NCBI RefSeq assembly: GCF_029784135.1 | Contig: NC_073746.1 | Location: 167,630,825 to 167,694,824, forward strand | Source of the DNA: Toxorhynchites rutilus septentrionalis | Lineage: Eukaryota > Arthropoda > Insecta > Diptera > Culicidae | DNA: 64,000 nt | Direction of reading: 5' to 3' | Part shown: positions 25,401 to 40,400 of the stretch, in pieces | Numbering within the stretch: position 1 is the stretch's first letter | Layout of the letters: every line of letters begins with the position of its first letter | Program-made: the position numbers and the translations under genes | The notes under the pieces: generated by a model | Told to the model about the DNA's origin: nothing | Databases searched by the model: none | Seen by the model: only the letters and a program-made list of their open reading frames with translations

Positions 25401-28400
25401 TTTTCAACGATATTGTTTTGAAGACATACTTTGAATGAAAGAATATTTAAGTTCCAAATAAGGAAAAAAAAACCTATCATTACAAAGCTCTTAAATTAAT
25501 AATTTTCAAATTATTCTCTAGTTCTTTTTCCATAATTTTGATATCCGTCTAAACAAAATCTGAATCATTTTCTGCTTTTGGCAAATTCCTTGAAACTCAT
25601 CAGATGTTTCATATTAAAATTATGCTCCTGACCAGTTTCTGTTTAAATAATTATATCAAACCTCATGTCCCGTATATCAAATTACACGAGAATGGGAAGG
25701 ATAAGAGGATTACATTTCAGAATCCCATATGGGAGTAGCTCAGATTATACTGATCATGAGACGGATAAATGGATGGGTTTATTCTGAGATATAGAAGATA
25801 TTATTATTCATCAAAATTGTAGAAAGGGTTCTTAAAAAATGATTTTAACATTGACCTATACTAAATACTTCTCACTATTCAAACGAGTAAAACAGCTGAG
25901 TACAAGAGTATGCGAGATATCGATTATTAAACTCATGATAGTCATGCTTTATCTCTAGAGTAATTTATAGAAAGAGGAAATAAAATTAAATTCCCATATG
26001 TTCAACAACTACATTATTCAAGAGCAACGAAGTATTCCTCCTCATCTTTGAACCAGCGTTTGATTCAGCAAACTAACGCACTAAGCAAATGATTCATGGA
26101 ATGAGTTCGAATAGTTGGCATTGAAATTATCGAGATATAATCGCAAACTTATCATTCTAAAAAATACGTTCAATTAAATGGAATATTATGTCATACACTT
26201 ATTTATTTTACCTACATAACGTTCAAACGTCCGAAATTATGCAACCGACATAATGTTCAAACGCCCGAAATTATGCAACTGACATGTCTCTTATAAACGG
26301 GAATGAACTCTTTCACTTCACGGAGTTCATTTTCACACGCAACTGTCCGTGACAATGATGATAGACACAAAAAGATTAAGTGAAGTGTAAGTGACTTGAA
26401 AGCGTTTGTGACAGTTGTCACACAGTGATGTTCGTGATCAGGCCCAATATCTCACGAAGCGCTATTATACTCATACATAAAGTGACCAGATGGTCAGAGG
26501 TCTAACGCGGGACACAAAAACAAAACGTTATGTAAACATAAACCATAGTTTAGCGAATCTAAACTGATCAGTATTATTTCTTTCTGAGTATCGGCACTCA
26601 GTTATGATTTTTCGGTGGTTTATATTTTGTTTACGCCCGAAAATGACTCGCTCAATCAGAGCATTTACGCCTGGCAAGCACGATTCAAATTCTACAATTT
26701 TCTTCAAATTACCGAATGGAATGCTCGAAAATTCCAATTCATTTTTCATCGATTTTAGTGTTAACGTATGCATTCAAAAAAAATTAACTAATTTCGGATG
26801 GCGATGAAAGATAATTTATATTAACAAATTTTCTTTAAATCTTACGTTTATTAAGTCTACAACAAAAATGATTCAAGGCTGTTGATTCACTGCAGTAGCA
26901 CTGTCAAGCAACTTGATGATTTTTCCATACTGCAAGCTCCACCCCACAGCGAAAGAGTTGGACATCCTGAGGCACTTTGTGCCCGCCAGATATAGCCGAT
27001 CTGGTATTTACAATATCATCTCTTTGCCGCTCCTTAAGCCGGGAGATCGAAGCAACCAGCCAAACGGTGGAGAAGAATCTTCATTAAACAACCCTGCCTC
27101 TTCCTGTCGAGTTTTTCCGGCTTATTTAAAACATTAAGCCCTGACCGAGCTAGCGGACCAAAGATGAACTTTTCGACTGACCCACGTTGGACCCTGCGGA
27201 TCAATAGGGGACTTTTATAAAAATCATTTTCCAAGTTTGTTGCTGTCGCTTTCAGTTGACACTCTCTAAACAAAAAGCCCAATGTCGGTGCGATGAAACC
27301 AGCTCAACGTATTATTCTTTGGATTATTGGAAGCGCTCTTGAACAGTCTGCCAAATAAAAGTTTTTTTTAGGTTCATCCATTTAAGAAAATCAACATGAT
27401 CAAATTGTGATATTGAAATATATTGATATCGCGGGACATTTTCGTTTCTTTTGCCAAATGCGGGACGGAATCTTATGCGGGACATTTTGTTGAAATGCGG
27501 GACTGAATGTGTAAGAGTTATATGCTTGTTACATATTGACTCGAAAACATTTTTCAATAGATTTAAAATTGTTTCGAAAACTGACTATTTAAAACACAAA
27601 AATCTGTATACAAAAGGGTGCCAGCTCGGTAGTTATGATTGTGCAGTGATTGAGACATGTTCTCATTGCGAGCTGAAGCACTGTTCTCTCCATGACCAAT
27701 CCCGTTTTTATTTTGCTACCGATCTGAAAGGAGCCTCTAGTGAAAATCAAATTGTGCCAATGACGATGGACAATGCGACAAAATATGGAATGTTAGATCA
27801 CGAGTTGGGGTAGAGAATATTTCACCATATAAAAGTAAGCGCCTTGTTAATGAATGCAACAGTGCAATCAGTGATAGAAAAATCGTTTCGATCAATGAAT
27901 ACGTATACACCGATAGTCAGACGTATTGACATCATCAATAGCGAACGATGCACTCTTATTCTCTTCATGCTTGCATAGATAGAATACTATGCACGGAGAA
28001 TTACCTAAATCTCAAGAAAGCCGTATGAATCGAAATCATTAATGCACTCCCAAAGCTTTGCTCATACTACTAATGGCTCATGGTGAGAGCACGCAACAGA
28101 CAAATAATCTCAGTTTATGCAGCTGAGAACAAGGAGTTTTGTTCCGCTCCTCTCCCGTCTCCACATAAATGAAGCATAAATTTCTGCATAACTCAAGAAC
28201 TAATTAAGAAAATGGTATCAAACTTGGCATATAGAGGTTTTAGGGATCGATGAACGATTCTATGGTGGTTGGACACTCCTTCCCCCTCTCAAAGGGGAGG
28301 TTGCCATACAAATGAAACACAAATTTCTGCATATCTCGAGAACTAATCAAGCAAATCGAGCCAAATTTGGCATGTTGAAGGTTTCTATCGTGATTCAACA

Positions 28401-31400
28401 CTCCTCCCCTCTCTCTCTAAGGCGGAGGGGGGTTACCATACAAATGAAACATAAGCTTCTGCATAACTCAAGAACTAATCAAGCAAATGGAACCAATTTC
28501 GGTATATGGAAATTGTAGGTGGCCATACACGTTTCTATGGTGGTTTGACGCTGCATTACTCGAGAATCAATCACGTAAGCGGAACCAAAATTGGGATGTG
28601 AGGGTTTTTGGGTACGAGAAATGTGTCTATGATGGTATGACACCCCTCCCTCCTCTGGAATAGAGGGGGGTTCCAAAAAATTAAAACACATATTTATATC
28701 AAACGTATTCCAACCAAACATGACAATTGAAAATTTTCGGAAAACTCTGAAGAAAATGGGAAAATTTGCGAAAACTCAGTTCCCATATGTTCTACAATTT
28801 CATAGTGACAAGCGCTGTTAGTCTATTTGATGTTTTCGCTAACGAAATTGATCTTCGTTCGAAGGTGGAAATTAATTTTAATGTGATGAAACTCACTCCT
28901 ATATCTTCTTCTATCTATATAAATAAAAATGGATCGCCGAATATGTTGATAAGAGCCAAACTCGAGGAAGGAATTGTCCGATTTAGGGCTGTCTTTATTC
29001 TATCATATTTTCTGTATCAAACTTTTATTCCGTGTAACGGAGAAACGTGTTATTTTGCAAGTGGTTGGAAAATCTTAAACGAGAATTGTGGTATCGTGAT
29101 ATAATTGTGCTTTGCACTCCTCATGAATAACTGTGTTCTCCGCCATTTTGTGGTGGCGTCCATTTTGGATTTGCATTTTTCATAAATAACTGTGTTCTAC
29201 TAGTCAATCCCTTTCATTTGATACCCATATTGATGGGGCTTTGAGAAAATATGTAATCCGCCATTTTGTACCGGTCGCCATCTTGGATTTTCAAGATCAT
29301 GAAATACGCAGTTTTATACTGACTGCAGAGATAAAGGTGTGTTCCAAATTTCAGATCAACCGGTCAACAGGAAAGGGGTCGAATTTCAATTAATGTGGTA
29401 CTGAGCCATAGAAACATGTTACATACAAACGTACAAATATGTCACAGCTAAATAAAACCGTTTAAAAACTCCAGCATTCTATCAAATCGAGCGCTATTAG
29501 CCACTCATTCACGGGCTCGACGCTTCCATCGCTTTTAACACACTTCGATAGGCTCTCCTGCTCCACATCCCATTGAAACTCCTGTCTTTCACTCTTGCGG
29601 TATCGCACCGCATACATCCCCGGCAAATGCAGCAATCTCTTATGCTGAAAATCAATTTCAAGATAGCGTCTTTAGCGTCCGATGATAGAATGTGGCCAAG
29701 CCCCACCATTGCTCACTTTATATAGCCATATAGTTAAAGTTGTAGCGAACGCCTATATTTATTTATAATCTCTTTTTTGTCTTCCTCCTTCACCTTGTTC
29801 ATACGTTTCGCCCGTAACCGTGGTTGCTTGTAATGAATGGCTGTTTTCTGCGGGAGCGCAGATAAAATGTATGGGAAAGTAGGGAATTCGTTCTTCCAAT
29901 TTTTCATCAATTTCAACTTTATATGAGCTGAAAACCCGTATTGTGTAGTATATAAACAATTGCTGAGGATATTTCCTATCAATGTGTGTATTTGGAACCA
30001 AAATCCATTCATTAATTGAGGAGGTTTTAGCGTTCAAAAACTGAACACTTTTTCACACCGAAATATTGAAATGGGCCTCTATATTGAAAGGTTAGACGTA
30101 GTCCTACGTCAATATTATAATAACGAGTTTTAGTAGAAATACTAGGAATTTTATAGTAAAAGGTTATTTTAAAGGGTAATTTTTTTTTGTAAATATGGTT
30201 TTATTTGTCAGTATATTTTATAAAGTTTGCTGATTTCATTTTCTATTCGTCAAGATTCTATATCTAGATGAAACTTCAAATCATCTATGTTAATTCTACC
30301 ATGACATTCATTCATGGCAGTTGAAGAGCAGTCCAGGCTGGTTCAACGCGAACACATACACAAAATTTGTGTTGAAGTGTTTCTGCAGTTCGGTTGCCAC
30401 AGTGTACACAATTTTCGTCATCTACACGCTGCATCACGAAAAGTAATTTCCGATGTTCAATTTTTTCATTCACAAGCAAGTACAGTTTCGTCCGCTGTGC
30501 TGACGTTAGCTGCTTCGACGCAATATTTTGCCACGTGCGCCGCCAGTTATCTGCTGGGTTATTTCGTTCCACCCTTGGTATTTTTCGATTTTATTAATGA
30601 AATACTGGTGGATTTGATCGGCGGTGGGGTTCTGTTGGATTTGGTGGGGAATTTGGGATATGTTTGACAGGATTGTTTTAAGGTCAGGGAGGTCCATTGA
30701 AATTTGTGGTCGAGGATTTGCTTGGAAAAGGAAGGAACTGTAATAAGGAAGGGATCCGATCTCTTTCAGATGACGGTTAATAGCGAGCGACTTACACTTA
30801 AGCGCAGGTAATTGCAGCTTTAGACCACCCTTTTCCTTGCTGCGAGCCAACTGCATCATCGGGACGCGAGCAACTGTCCCTCTCCAGATAAACGTTCCCA
30901 TTGTTGATGTAATGTACGTTTAACGGTGGTAGAATGGACGCGAGGTACCATATTCTGGAGGTTCCGAACGTGTTCAGCATTATCACTTTTTGATGCAGCG
31001 TCAGCATACGCAGAGAGTGCAGCCACATTAGTTGCGAGAATTTTCCCACCACCGCATTCCAATTTAGTGCAGTCATAAGTTTTATCGAGTTTGCGAAAAC
31101 TACACCCAATATTTTAACTACATCGGCTGTTTGCAGCCACTGGGTGTCGATACAGCCATTTCCGCAAAACCCAACATCGATAGCAATAGTTTTTCGCAAG
31201 TTCAATTTTGCGCCAGCAGCACTCTCGAAGCGAGTAAACAGCTGACGCATCGCATCAATTTGAGTTACCGATGTGACGATGACGCTGATGTCGTCGGCAT
31301 ACGCTGCTAGCAGATCGTTACCGCACACACGTTCGAGCCTGGATACCAGTGGATGAAGATACAGTACGAAGAGGTGCATTGACAATGGGTCCCCCTGTCG

Positions 31401-34400
31401 TACCGATCGTTGAATCTCGAACGGGCGAGAGAGATGTCCGTTAATAAATAGCCTAGAAGTAGATCGACTGGCGATGCGCGAGAGTAGAGCGATAAAATCG
31501 TGGTTGAAGCCGAGCGAACGCATGGTTTGAAAGAGGAAAGAGTGCCGGACCCGATCAAACGCATGGTCGAGATCAAAGCTTATTAGCTTCCCAGCACGAC
31601 TGTTATGACAGAGACTCGCTATGCGATCTTTCAGAGCGAGAGTAGCTTGAAATATGTTTCGCTCTGAGTTCGAGCATTTCTGTCCTTCGCTTAGGACATG
31701 GTGTTCTCTGATCACTCGCTCCAATCTTGTTTTTAGGATACGGGACAAGTGCTTGTAGTCGCTGTTTAGCAATTAGATCGGCCGATATGATCGGGCCGTA
31801 TGGTCTCCTCCCCTCTTCTTGACCAGCACGATGATGCCCTCCACAAACGCTGGAGGAATATTTCCGCTGAGCGCCTCGTTTAGCAACAGGTTCAGCTCGC
31901 GGTGGATGACGTCGAACATGCGATGGTAAAACTCTCTCGGTATTCCGTCACAGCCAAGAGACTTTCGTGGTGCGCTCGCTGTTATCGCAGACCAAATTTC
32001 TGCCGTCGTGATGCTGCTCATACAGACTTCGTCGGTTGGTGGAACAACACTTTCACAGATGAAATTGTTCTCATCGTCGTCTCTCGCCTCTTCTGAGTAG
32101 AGTGTCGCAAAGTAGGTTACCATATGGTCCTCGATCGCTCTTGACTCTGTTATCGTTGCCTCCTGCTCTGTCTGCAGCTGCGTTATGGTGGTTTTTTTCC
32201 TTCGTCTCTCCCCCAACTGGAATATTGATATGGGTTCTCCCGCCACGTGCGTTTCATTGATTCTCATGAAAGTGTGAGAAAATCTCCGTTGAAGCGCTAG
32301 CATCTCACCTTTGATTCGGTTAATTGTTGTTGACATTTCTGGATGCTGGTAGTAGCCATCGTAGGCGCGCCGTAGCTCTCTGTATAGATGCTGATGTTTA
32401 CGGTGAAATTCATCGAACACGGATCGACTTTTCCACTTGAAAAAACGTTTTATTTTAGGTTTTGCGAACAAAAGCCACCACTCAATCCAAGAGCCGTAAT
32501 TTCTGCGCCAGATGGGGGAGGCATAGACGGAGTGTGAGCGCTTTGTGGTCGGTGTATGAGCAGACGTGAACATGTGCTACTCGCAAGTGATCGCGCAGAC
32601 CGCTGCTGACATAGATACGGCCCAGGCGCGACTGAGCGTTACGACAGACATACGTGAAACCACTATCACGTGGACATAGTTTTTCCCATATGTTATGCAG
32701 TTGTAGTTGTTGTACGACTGCTTTGAGAGCGGGACTCGCGTTCGGGCTGCTTGAATCGCATGTTCGGAGCACGCAATTGAAGTCGCCAGTCAATATTACA
32801 TTCGTTGTGTTATGACGAAGGTAGTAGGCAGGCACATTGCAGATCGTCGTGTCTTGTACTCGCAGCGCAATCAGTCGGCTGTCCAGGCTTCGCTCAACGT
32901 TAGTCACCTGTATGTGTTGTTTCAGAGCAATAGCTGTTCCCCTTCTCATGTGGTCTATATTGAAGAAAATGACGTAGCCCGGCAAGGAGAACTGGTCGTT
33001 CTCTACTTCTTGCAGACACACGATGTCAAGGCTCTGACTGTTGACGAAGTTCCGTAAAGCGTTCAATTTCGTGGGGTTCGTGATGGTAGCGATGTTGATG
33101 GACGAGATGTTATACGATGTGAGAGCCATTTAAACTAACATTACTTCAAAACTCTCTCCGTCGATGTCGTCTCGGCGAGGCTTCTTACCAGCCGGTCTTC
33201 CACGGTTCGGTCTGCTGTTGACGGTTGTGGTAGAGTCATCAGTTTCGTTACCATTGCTACTCTTGCTCTGCGATCGCAACGCTGGCTTCTCAAAAAAATC
33301 GTCCACAGCCACGATAGCTTGCGGAGGCGCTAGTAAAGACGATTTGGTTCGTTGAGATTGAGCGGTAGGCTGGCTGCTTGTATTCGTTTTTGGAACTGAT
33401 GTGCTTTCGGGGTGACTGGTTGTGTGCGTTTTCGAACCAGAAGGTTCCTCCTGGTTCGTGACACTCGGCAGTTATGGAAACATTTGCGACGATGTCAGCG
33501 GTGGCACGGTAGACTTCTTCGTTTTTGCCGGTCCCACAGCAGCTGCTTTCTTAGGTTTTTGACCGGTAGTTGACCTGTTAGTTTGTCCAGGTTGTTTCGT
33601 CACGTTCGCGTAGCTTTTCTGGTACAGAAGCTTTTTGTTCTGTACACATGATATGCCAGTGTGCGCTTGCTCTTTGCAGTGGCGACAGGAGTGTAGCTGT
33701 CCCTTGTATACGACAAACGCTTGCTCTCCGTCGATGGTTACCCACGAATCGATATTCCGCTTCACCAACATACGAGCAGACCATATTCCAAGCGGTATGC
33801 CTTGGGCTTCATTGTTTTCGCCCTACGTTACTTCTCGGATCGAGACTACTTCACCGAACGTAGTAAGAAAATCGACGATCTTCCTTTCCGATACATCTTC
33901 AGGCAGATCGTAAACACGTACTCCGACGCTGCTATCTTCCAGCGTTATTCGAAGTGTGTGTTTTTTCCCATCAAACTCCACTTCATGTTTCCCGTCATGT
34001 TCGTCGACAACTTTTTGTGCGAGTGCTAAGTCACTAACTTTTACGAACGCACATCCATCACCTCTGTGGCACTGAAGTCGTTTGATGTCCTACATCTTCA
34101 ATTCGAGAACCGAACGACAAAAACCAAATAGCTTTTCTACCGATGGTTTAACGGCGAATTGAGAATAGTCTATTTTAAACGTGTTTTCTCGCCTCATCGC
34201 GGAACACCTATCACGCGACGCGGCACAGTACAGTAAAATAAATTGTCAACGGTTATATGCTTCACTCGTGATAAGCGCAATCGAAATATACGTCTGCACG
34301 TCTCAAAAGCTGAGCTGTGTGATTAGAAGATCAATCAATGAACAGTTCTACGATTGGACCTATGAACGTGCGCTTAGTAAGAAAACGTGAGTGTGATAAC

Positions 34401-37400
34401 GAAAAATAAATTTTGGACGGGACGAAGTTTGCCGGGTCAGCTAGTACCACCTAAAGAAACTAGCTAAATAGGAAGATGATGTAACCTATGAAATGAAAAC
34501 TCGAACATTTATTATGTAACTGCGAAGCACTTTTTCATAAAAGGCACAATTTCTTTAGATATTGGTTTGATGCAACCTTCAGATGTTTGGATAGCTTCCC
34601 CCAATAAGGTAATAAAGTTCATTCGTGCAATAATTTCTTATTGGGATCAAGTCTACAGGTAGGGGGTCTCCGTAGCCACATTGGTTGCCCGTTCGCTTAG
34701 TAAGCGATCGATCGTGAGTTCATAACTCAGGGCCCCTATTGACCATCTTTGTGTTGTTACAGAATAACTACGTCCACGCAACAATCATCAGCGATGGAGG
34801 TCGATCCACGGTCGAAATAAGATCGATCCATCCATACAACTGCTCTGTTCTGCAAGACACGTCGGGCTGCTGTTCGATAAATAACTCAACAATGATCAAT
34901 CAACTGTCTCCGCTGTCCGGTCTAGCTGGATAATGGAAGAACAGAAGGAAAACTCTTACGCCTAAATTGCTACTGTGTAAAATGTGTACCATATGCAATG
35001 GTATAGAAGGGAATACTCTAACGCCGAATAGCAACTGTGTAATGTGCTAATTATAGATATGACATGTGACATGTACACGATTGAAATTCGGCTCTGTTAC
35101 AGCTAAAATGCTAATGAGCCTAAAATAAACAAAAGGGATAAAAAAAGTCTACAGCAAGGAAATCACTTCAAATAATGGCGATAAGACACCCTGATAGGGC
35201 TTACAACAAACAAGGGGCCGGCCACAATAGATCAAATAACTGGTCGCAGTGGAAAATGTACCTAACAGGGAAAAAACCACTAGTACAAGAAACCACTAGA
35301 CTTTTTAACATGGTGTTAACGTAAGAGGACAAGATTCCAAGATGCGGCATAAACCTCTACGATAAGTGAGTTAATGGGGCCATCGGAAAATTTAGGAACC
35401 ACAAACAACTAGAGATGATGACCTCGCCACAGAGCAATGCGGCTTCGGGAAAACTCATGCAATGTATGCATCAGTTGATAGTCGAGAATACATAATACAG
35501 ATAACATTATTGGAAAAGTGAGAAGACGAAGTAATCAACCAATACTGACCAGGTTAGTGAGAGATAATCACTTTCTGGCTTCAAGCCTAGTTGTTCATCG
35601 ACAGATCAGTTCTCTTGCAAAATGCTGCCGATGTGCTCATCGGCATGGAAAAAATATTTCACTCTCCGTAATAAATATATATTCTGAGATCCAATATTAG
35701 AATAAGGAAAACAAATGCAAACTTACCATTACTTTTCGACAGCGACCGTTTCGGAGTAGAGGCGCTCACCTCCAGCAATGAAGGTGTTGGAGACAAGAAT
35801 GTATCGGTTTGGTTACTCATCAGCACCGTGGGCGGTTTACTCAGGTCAAAGTTCTCTCGCTCGAAGTTTTGCTGATAGAAGAAAACAGTATAAAATCAAT
35901 CAGAAGAATTCAACACTTGAGCTTAAACTTGAGCTTGGGTAGACTGTACACTTTGTAGTTGCACTTCGTGATTGACCTGAACCAGCGAAATCGCACAAAG
36001 AACACACTGAATGATGCCTGGGACTGGCAAACCATTCGCATTGTGCATGTTTCGGCGATTCGAGTTTTTAATAGTCAATAACGATGCCGGCCACGTCCTT
36101 ACAGTCACCAGGGGAAGGGAAGGAATGTTAGTATGATATTCGCCGCCCTAAGGCCAGAAGGGTCGCCTCTATAGCGTGGTTCCCTAGTGATTATCATGGG
36201 AAGGGGATCAATCAGAAGAATTCAACACTACACAAAAGCTGAAATATTACCAGAAAATCGTCGATTTCGAGCAACGAGGTAGGTAGCTGGAGCGAGGGCA
36301 AATTGCTGTCGGTTTCCTCACAACTTTTCGAATCCTCCGTGGAGCCAGCTGCTCCGAAGTGCGTATCGAGTGTCCTCTGCATCGACTGTATTCGCAGGTC
36401 GAGATCTTTCGATTCAGTGGTTGTGGTGGTTGCAATGCTGCTGCTACTGCTGCTACTAGCCGCAACTGGAGCCTGCGGTGGCTCAAGACCACCTGTACTC
36501 AACGGTCTCAGTTCGAGATCCGCACTGTTTGCCCAGTAAGAACTGGTGGTTGTTGAACTGGGTGCAAGTGAAACCGGTGCCGCGATTGGCTTACCCGCCA
36601 AATCTGGCATCGATTTCTTGTTTCCGGTCAACAAGATTTGGGCATCGTCGTCGTCATCATCATCATCGTCAATATCCTCCAAATCATCCAGGCTAGATTT
36701 GAGCAGCGGGCCAGGTGAACCAGTCAACGAGATGAGATTTCGATGATCTACATCCATGAGTCGACCCTTATCCTTCATAAAAGCGGGAATCGGCATATTT
36801 GGTATCTGCCGGTGATCCACATCCTGCAATGGTCCATCCTCGCTCACACCATCGATGTATTCAATCACATTCGAGTTGACGCCTTTACGTTCGTAATGTG
36901 GGGGAGATACGGGAGTGTCGAGGTTTTGGAAGCTTGATGTGTCCTATGCATGAAAGATTTATGAACAAGTTGTTACACAAATAAATTGCTCAATACTTAC
37001 ATGAGGTCCATCCCATGTCATCGACATGTCCCACGTGGTATTGTACTCATCAGATCGATCTAAATTGACCGGGGGAGGTGGCGGCAATAGAGGGCCTCTT
37101 CCTCCCGGCTGAGGTCTCCCGGATGAATAATCAGACAGCATTGGCTGGTTGTATTGGGAACCTCCTGTGTAATTCCTTCCCATCCCTACCGGATGATGAT
37201 TATTCGGTCTCGGACCAAGTCCCGGCAAACCGTACTCAGGCCCAGTGCCTAAAACACTAGATGGTACACCGTAACTGTTCAGACTAACCGTATAGTCTGT
37301 ACCACTTCCGCCATTTCCATATTCTTCCAAAGATGAATTGCTACTTTGAGACGGCACATACGCACTGGAATTGGACGATGGATGAGGAGGTGCTTGCTGA

Positions 37401-40400
37401 CTATTGGGCCCACCACGATTGGTCGGATAATGCTGGTTCGACGCATCTGGGAAAAACGTTTTTAGGAAATCATTGACCCCTTCCGACTCCTCCTTTCTGG
37501 AGTTAATCACTTGAATCGGTTGCACTGTCGGTGATATCACACAGCGTACAACGAAAGTTAGTATAGAAATGAATAATTGTTAGTCAGTCATTATATAAGA
37601 ATACCAATCCATATATACAGCTACATGGGAGAAACGGTTACTAACCTGCGTTTGCCGTCGGCGAATCTCGTCGGAAATCATTGATATCGAATGGTAAATT
37701 ACCATCCATATAGCTGTTCATCATTCCATTTACGTTGAAATAGCTTTGATCATCGGGCAGCTGGAGATCCATATCCGGTTCAGGCGAAGGTGCATTGATA
37801 TCGGGCGATGGAATCGGACTCGGCAGCGTGGTCGTTAGTTCATCTAATTTCTTCTTCATGCTTTTCAGTCGATTACCAAAGTTTCTGTATGCCTGTTGAT
37901 TTCCAATGGTTATTACATCGCAATAGTATAGTTTTGAATAATAATACAACTTACATTTGCTACCACCTTAACTTCGCCTCGCTGATTATGATAGAATATT
38001 TCCGCCTGTTCCAAAAGTGCGATTAGCACCTTCCGCGACTTAAGTTCTGTCTTGAGACTATGTACATAACTCTGATAATGTACCAGATTCTCCTCGATCT
38101 CACGTTCGATATCCTCTACTCGTGAGCGCTCTGAAATTATCATGAAATAAGCCCAATGTTCTAGTAGGTTAACAAACCTACCTTTTCCCTTGATTGAGTT
38201 TTTCACCATTTCCACATCAACCAGCGGTGTCTTGTTCAAACTCTTGAAGGTCGTATCGGTATCATTCTCATTTTTCACACAATCCTTGATGCTCGAAATC
38301 AGCGAAGCCGTCTGAAAGTCTTCGATGTCCACCGTGGCGTGCTTCGTCTCGACAAGTCTGGTAGGACCGGTTGCCAGCGTGACCGTCGGGGTTGTATTCG
38401 ATGATGCCGGTGAAGAAGCAGCCGGCGCCGGTTCACTTTTCTTCGCCGAAGTAGCACTCAGTAAGCCGTTGAGATCGGCCAAAAACTCGTCATTGTAGAT
38501 CTCGCGTTGTTCCCAGATTTTGAAAATGCGCAAGATTTTGTGCTTCACCTTCTCGTCTCGTACCAAGGTGGTGGCCTTCTGCAGGTACGTGCCCCAGCTG
38601 TCGACGTACTCATAGTTCTTCCGTTTGCTGTACTGAATCACGTCGTTCGCCAGGTAGAACAGTGTTAGGCGGCTCTCAACTTTCACTGGAGAGGAATAAT
38701 AACAATTGAGCGAATATATTAAAATCTTTTGTACAGCTTGTAGATATAATAGGAGTACCGATAAGTTACTTCGTTTTTTTTCCTAAAATTAATGCTTTAT
38801 TCAGCAAAAATAGTTACAAATTTAATGTTCAAAGTATTGCCCATCGCTAGTCACAACTTTTTCCCATCTTTCTGGCAATTCACGGATCCCTTTGCGGAAA
38901 TAATCGGCCGGTTTGTCGGCTAACCACAAATCGATCCAATTTTTGACTTCATCAAAATTGAAGAAGTACCAATCAACCAGGCCATGTTGCATCGAAAAAG
39001 GTAGTAATCGGACGGAGCAATGTCTGGAGAATACAGCGGGCGGAATAGGACCTCCCATTTCAGCGTTTCCAAGTATGTTTTGGTCGGGTTCGCGACATGC
39101 GGCCGAGCATTGTCGTGCTGCAAAATAACTTCATCGTGTCTTTGCTCGTATTGTGGCTGTTTTTCCTTCAGTGCACGGCTCAAACGCATCAATTGTCATC
39201 AGTAGAGGTCCCCCGTAATGGTTTCATTCGGTTTTAGCAGCTCATAGTACACCACACCCAGCTGGTCCCATAGACAGCATAACCTTCTGGCCGTGAATAT
39301 TCCGCGCGGCCGTCGATGTTGATACATGGCCGGGGTATCCATATGTTGCCCGACGCTTAGGATTGTCGTAATGGACCTACTTATCATCGCCATTAACGAT
39401 CCGATGCAAAAAAAACCCTTTCTTTTGTGCCGTTGGAGCAGTTGTTCGCACGTGAAAAAACTGCGTTCGACGTCTCGTGGCTTCAATTCATACGGCGCCC
39501 CATGCTCTATCTTTCGGATCATTCCCATTGCTATTATATAAAATCTGCAAGTTCTTGTTGAGTTTGTGACGGATCTTGATCGAGTAAAGCCTCCAATTCT
39601 CCATCTTCAAACTTTTTTGAATTTTGATTCGGAAGACGTTGTTCCAAGTCAAAATTACCACTTTTAAATCATGCAAACCACGTCTTCGCTCAGTTGGAGC
39701 ATGGTCACCATAAACTCCCGCCAAAATACGATGACTTTCCGCAGCTTTTTTCTTCATATTGAAGTAATTAAATAACACTCCCCGCAAAAACACTCTCGTT
39801 GGTACGAAATTCGACAAATTCGAAGTGGCAAAAAAACTATGTTGTTTACGCTTCAACTTTTTGACATATACTAAAAAATACGCGCAATGACAGCGAATGT
39901 CTGGAAATTTGATTCACTGGAATAATAATCAAGTTACACCATCTGTTGTAAAACGCTGATGTACTGGGACGAACAAAGTGGAACAAAGCTTAATAAATAT
40001 ATTGTATAACTGAAAGCTTTGCGCTACAGTAGCTCCCCGATAATCTGGGGAATTGAGTGGCAAGGCCTCGCGCGGATAACGAGATTCGGAACGATACAAT
40101 AAAAGATTAAAAAGGAGATGTAAACATGAAAAAAGATGTTTCCGCTTCAAAACTATGCTGTATCAATACAAAAGTAAATGAATCTCCGTCTGTCTCCGTC
40201 TCTGTCTTTGAAGTCGTGTACACCAGTGGTCAGATAATGCGAAAGCCATGATCAAAACAAAAGAGTAAGAGCCCACTACTCACTGAGAGGGCTATACAAT
40301 TTGACTTCAATTTACACCAGAGATGAAACGGATATCCGGTATCCGGCCTATCCGGCCAATATTTGCTATTCGGTCGGATACCGGATATTTCTTATTAACA

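Larger units (their letters stand above)
22442..35726 (-). other. Intron 7 of the RPRD2-like gene (13.3 kb, transposon-filled)
   Basis: The donor is GTAAGTTTG at 35726 and the acceptor TTTCCGTTTCAG at 22442; both flanking exons are in phase 1. Contents are listed separately. The stretches 22620-23479 and 35155-35726 hold nothing recognised. Confidence 0.85.

Noticed and set aside
30314..30667. 117-codon plus ORF
   Set aside because: Shadow of the L1 ORF2 C-terminus on the minus strand.
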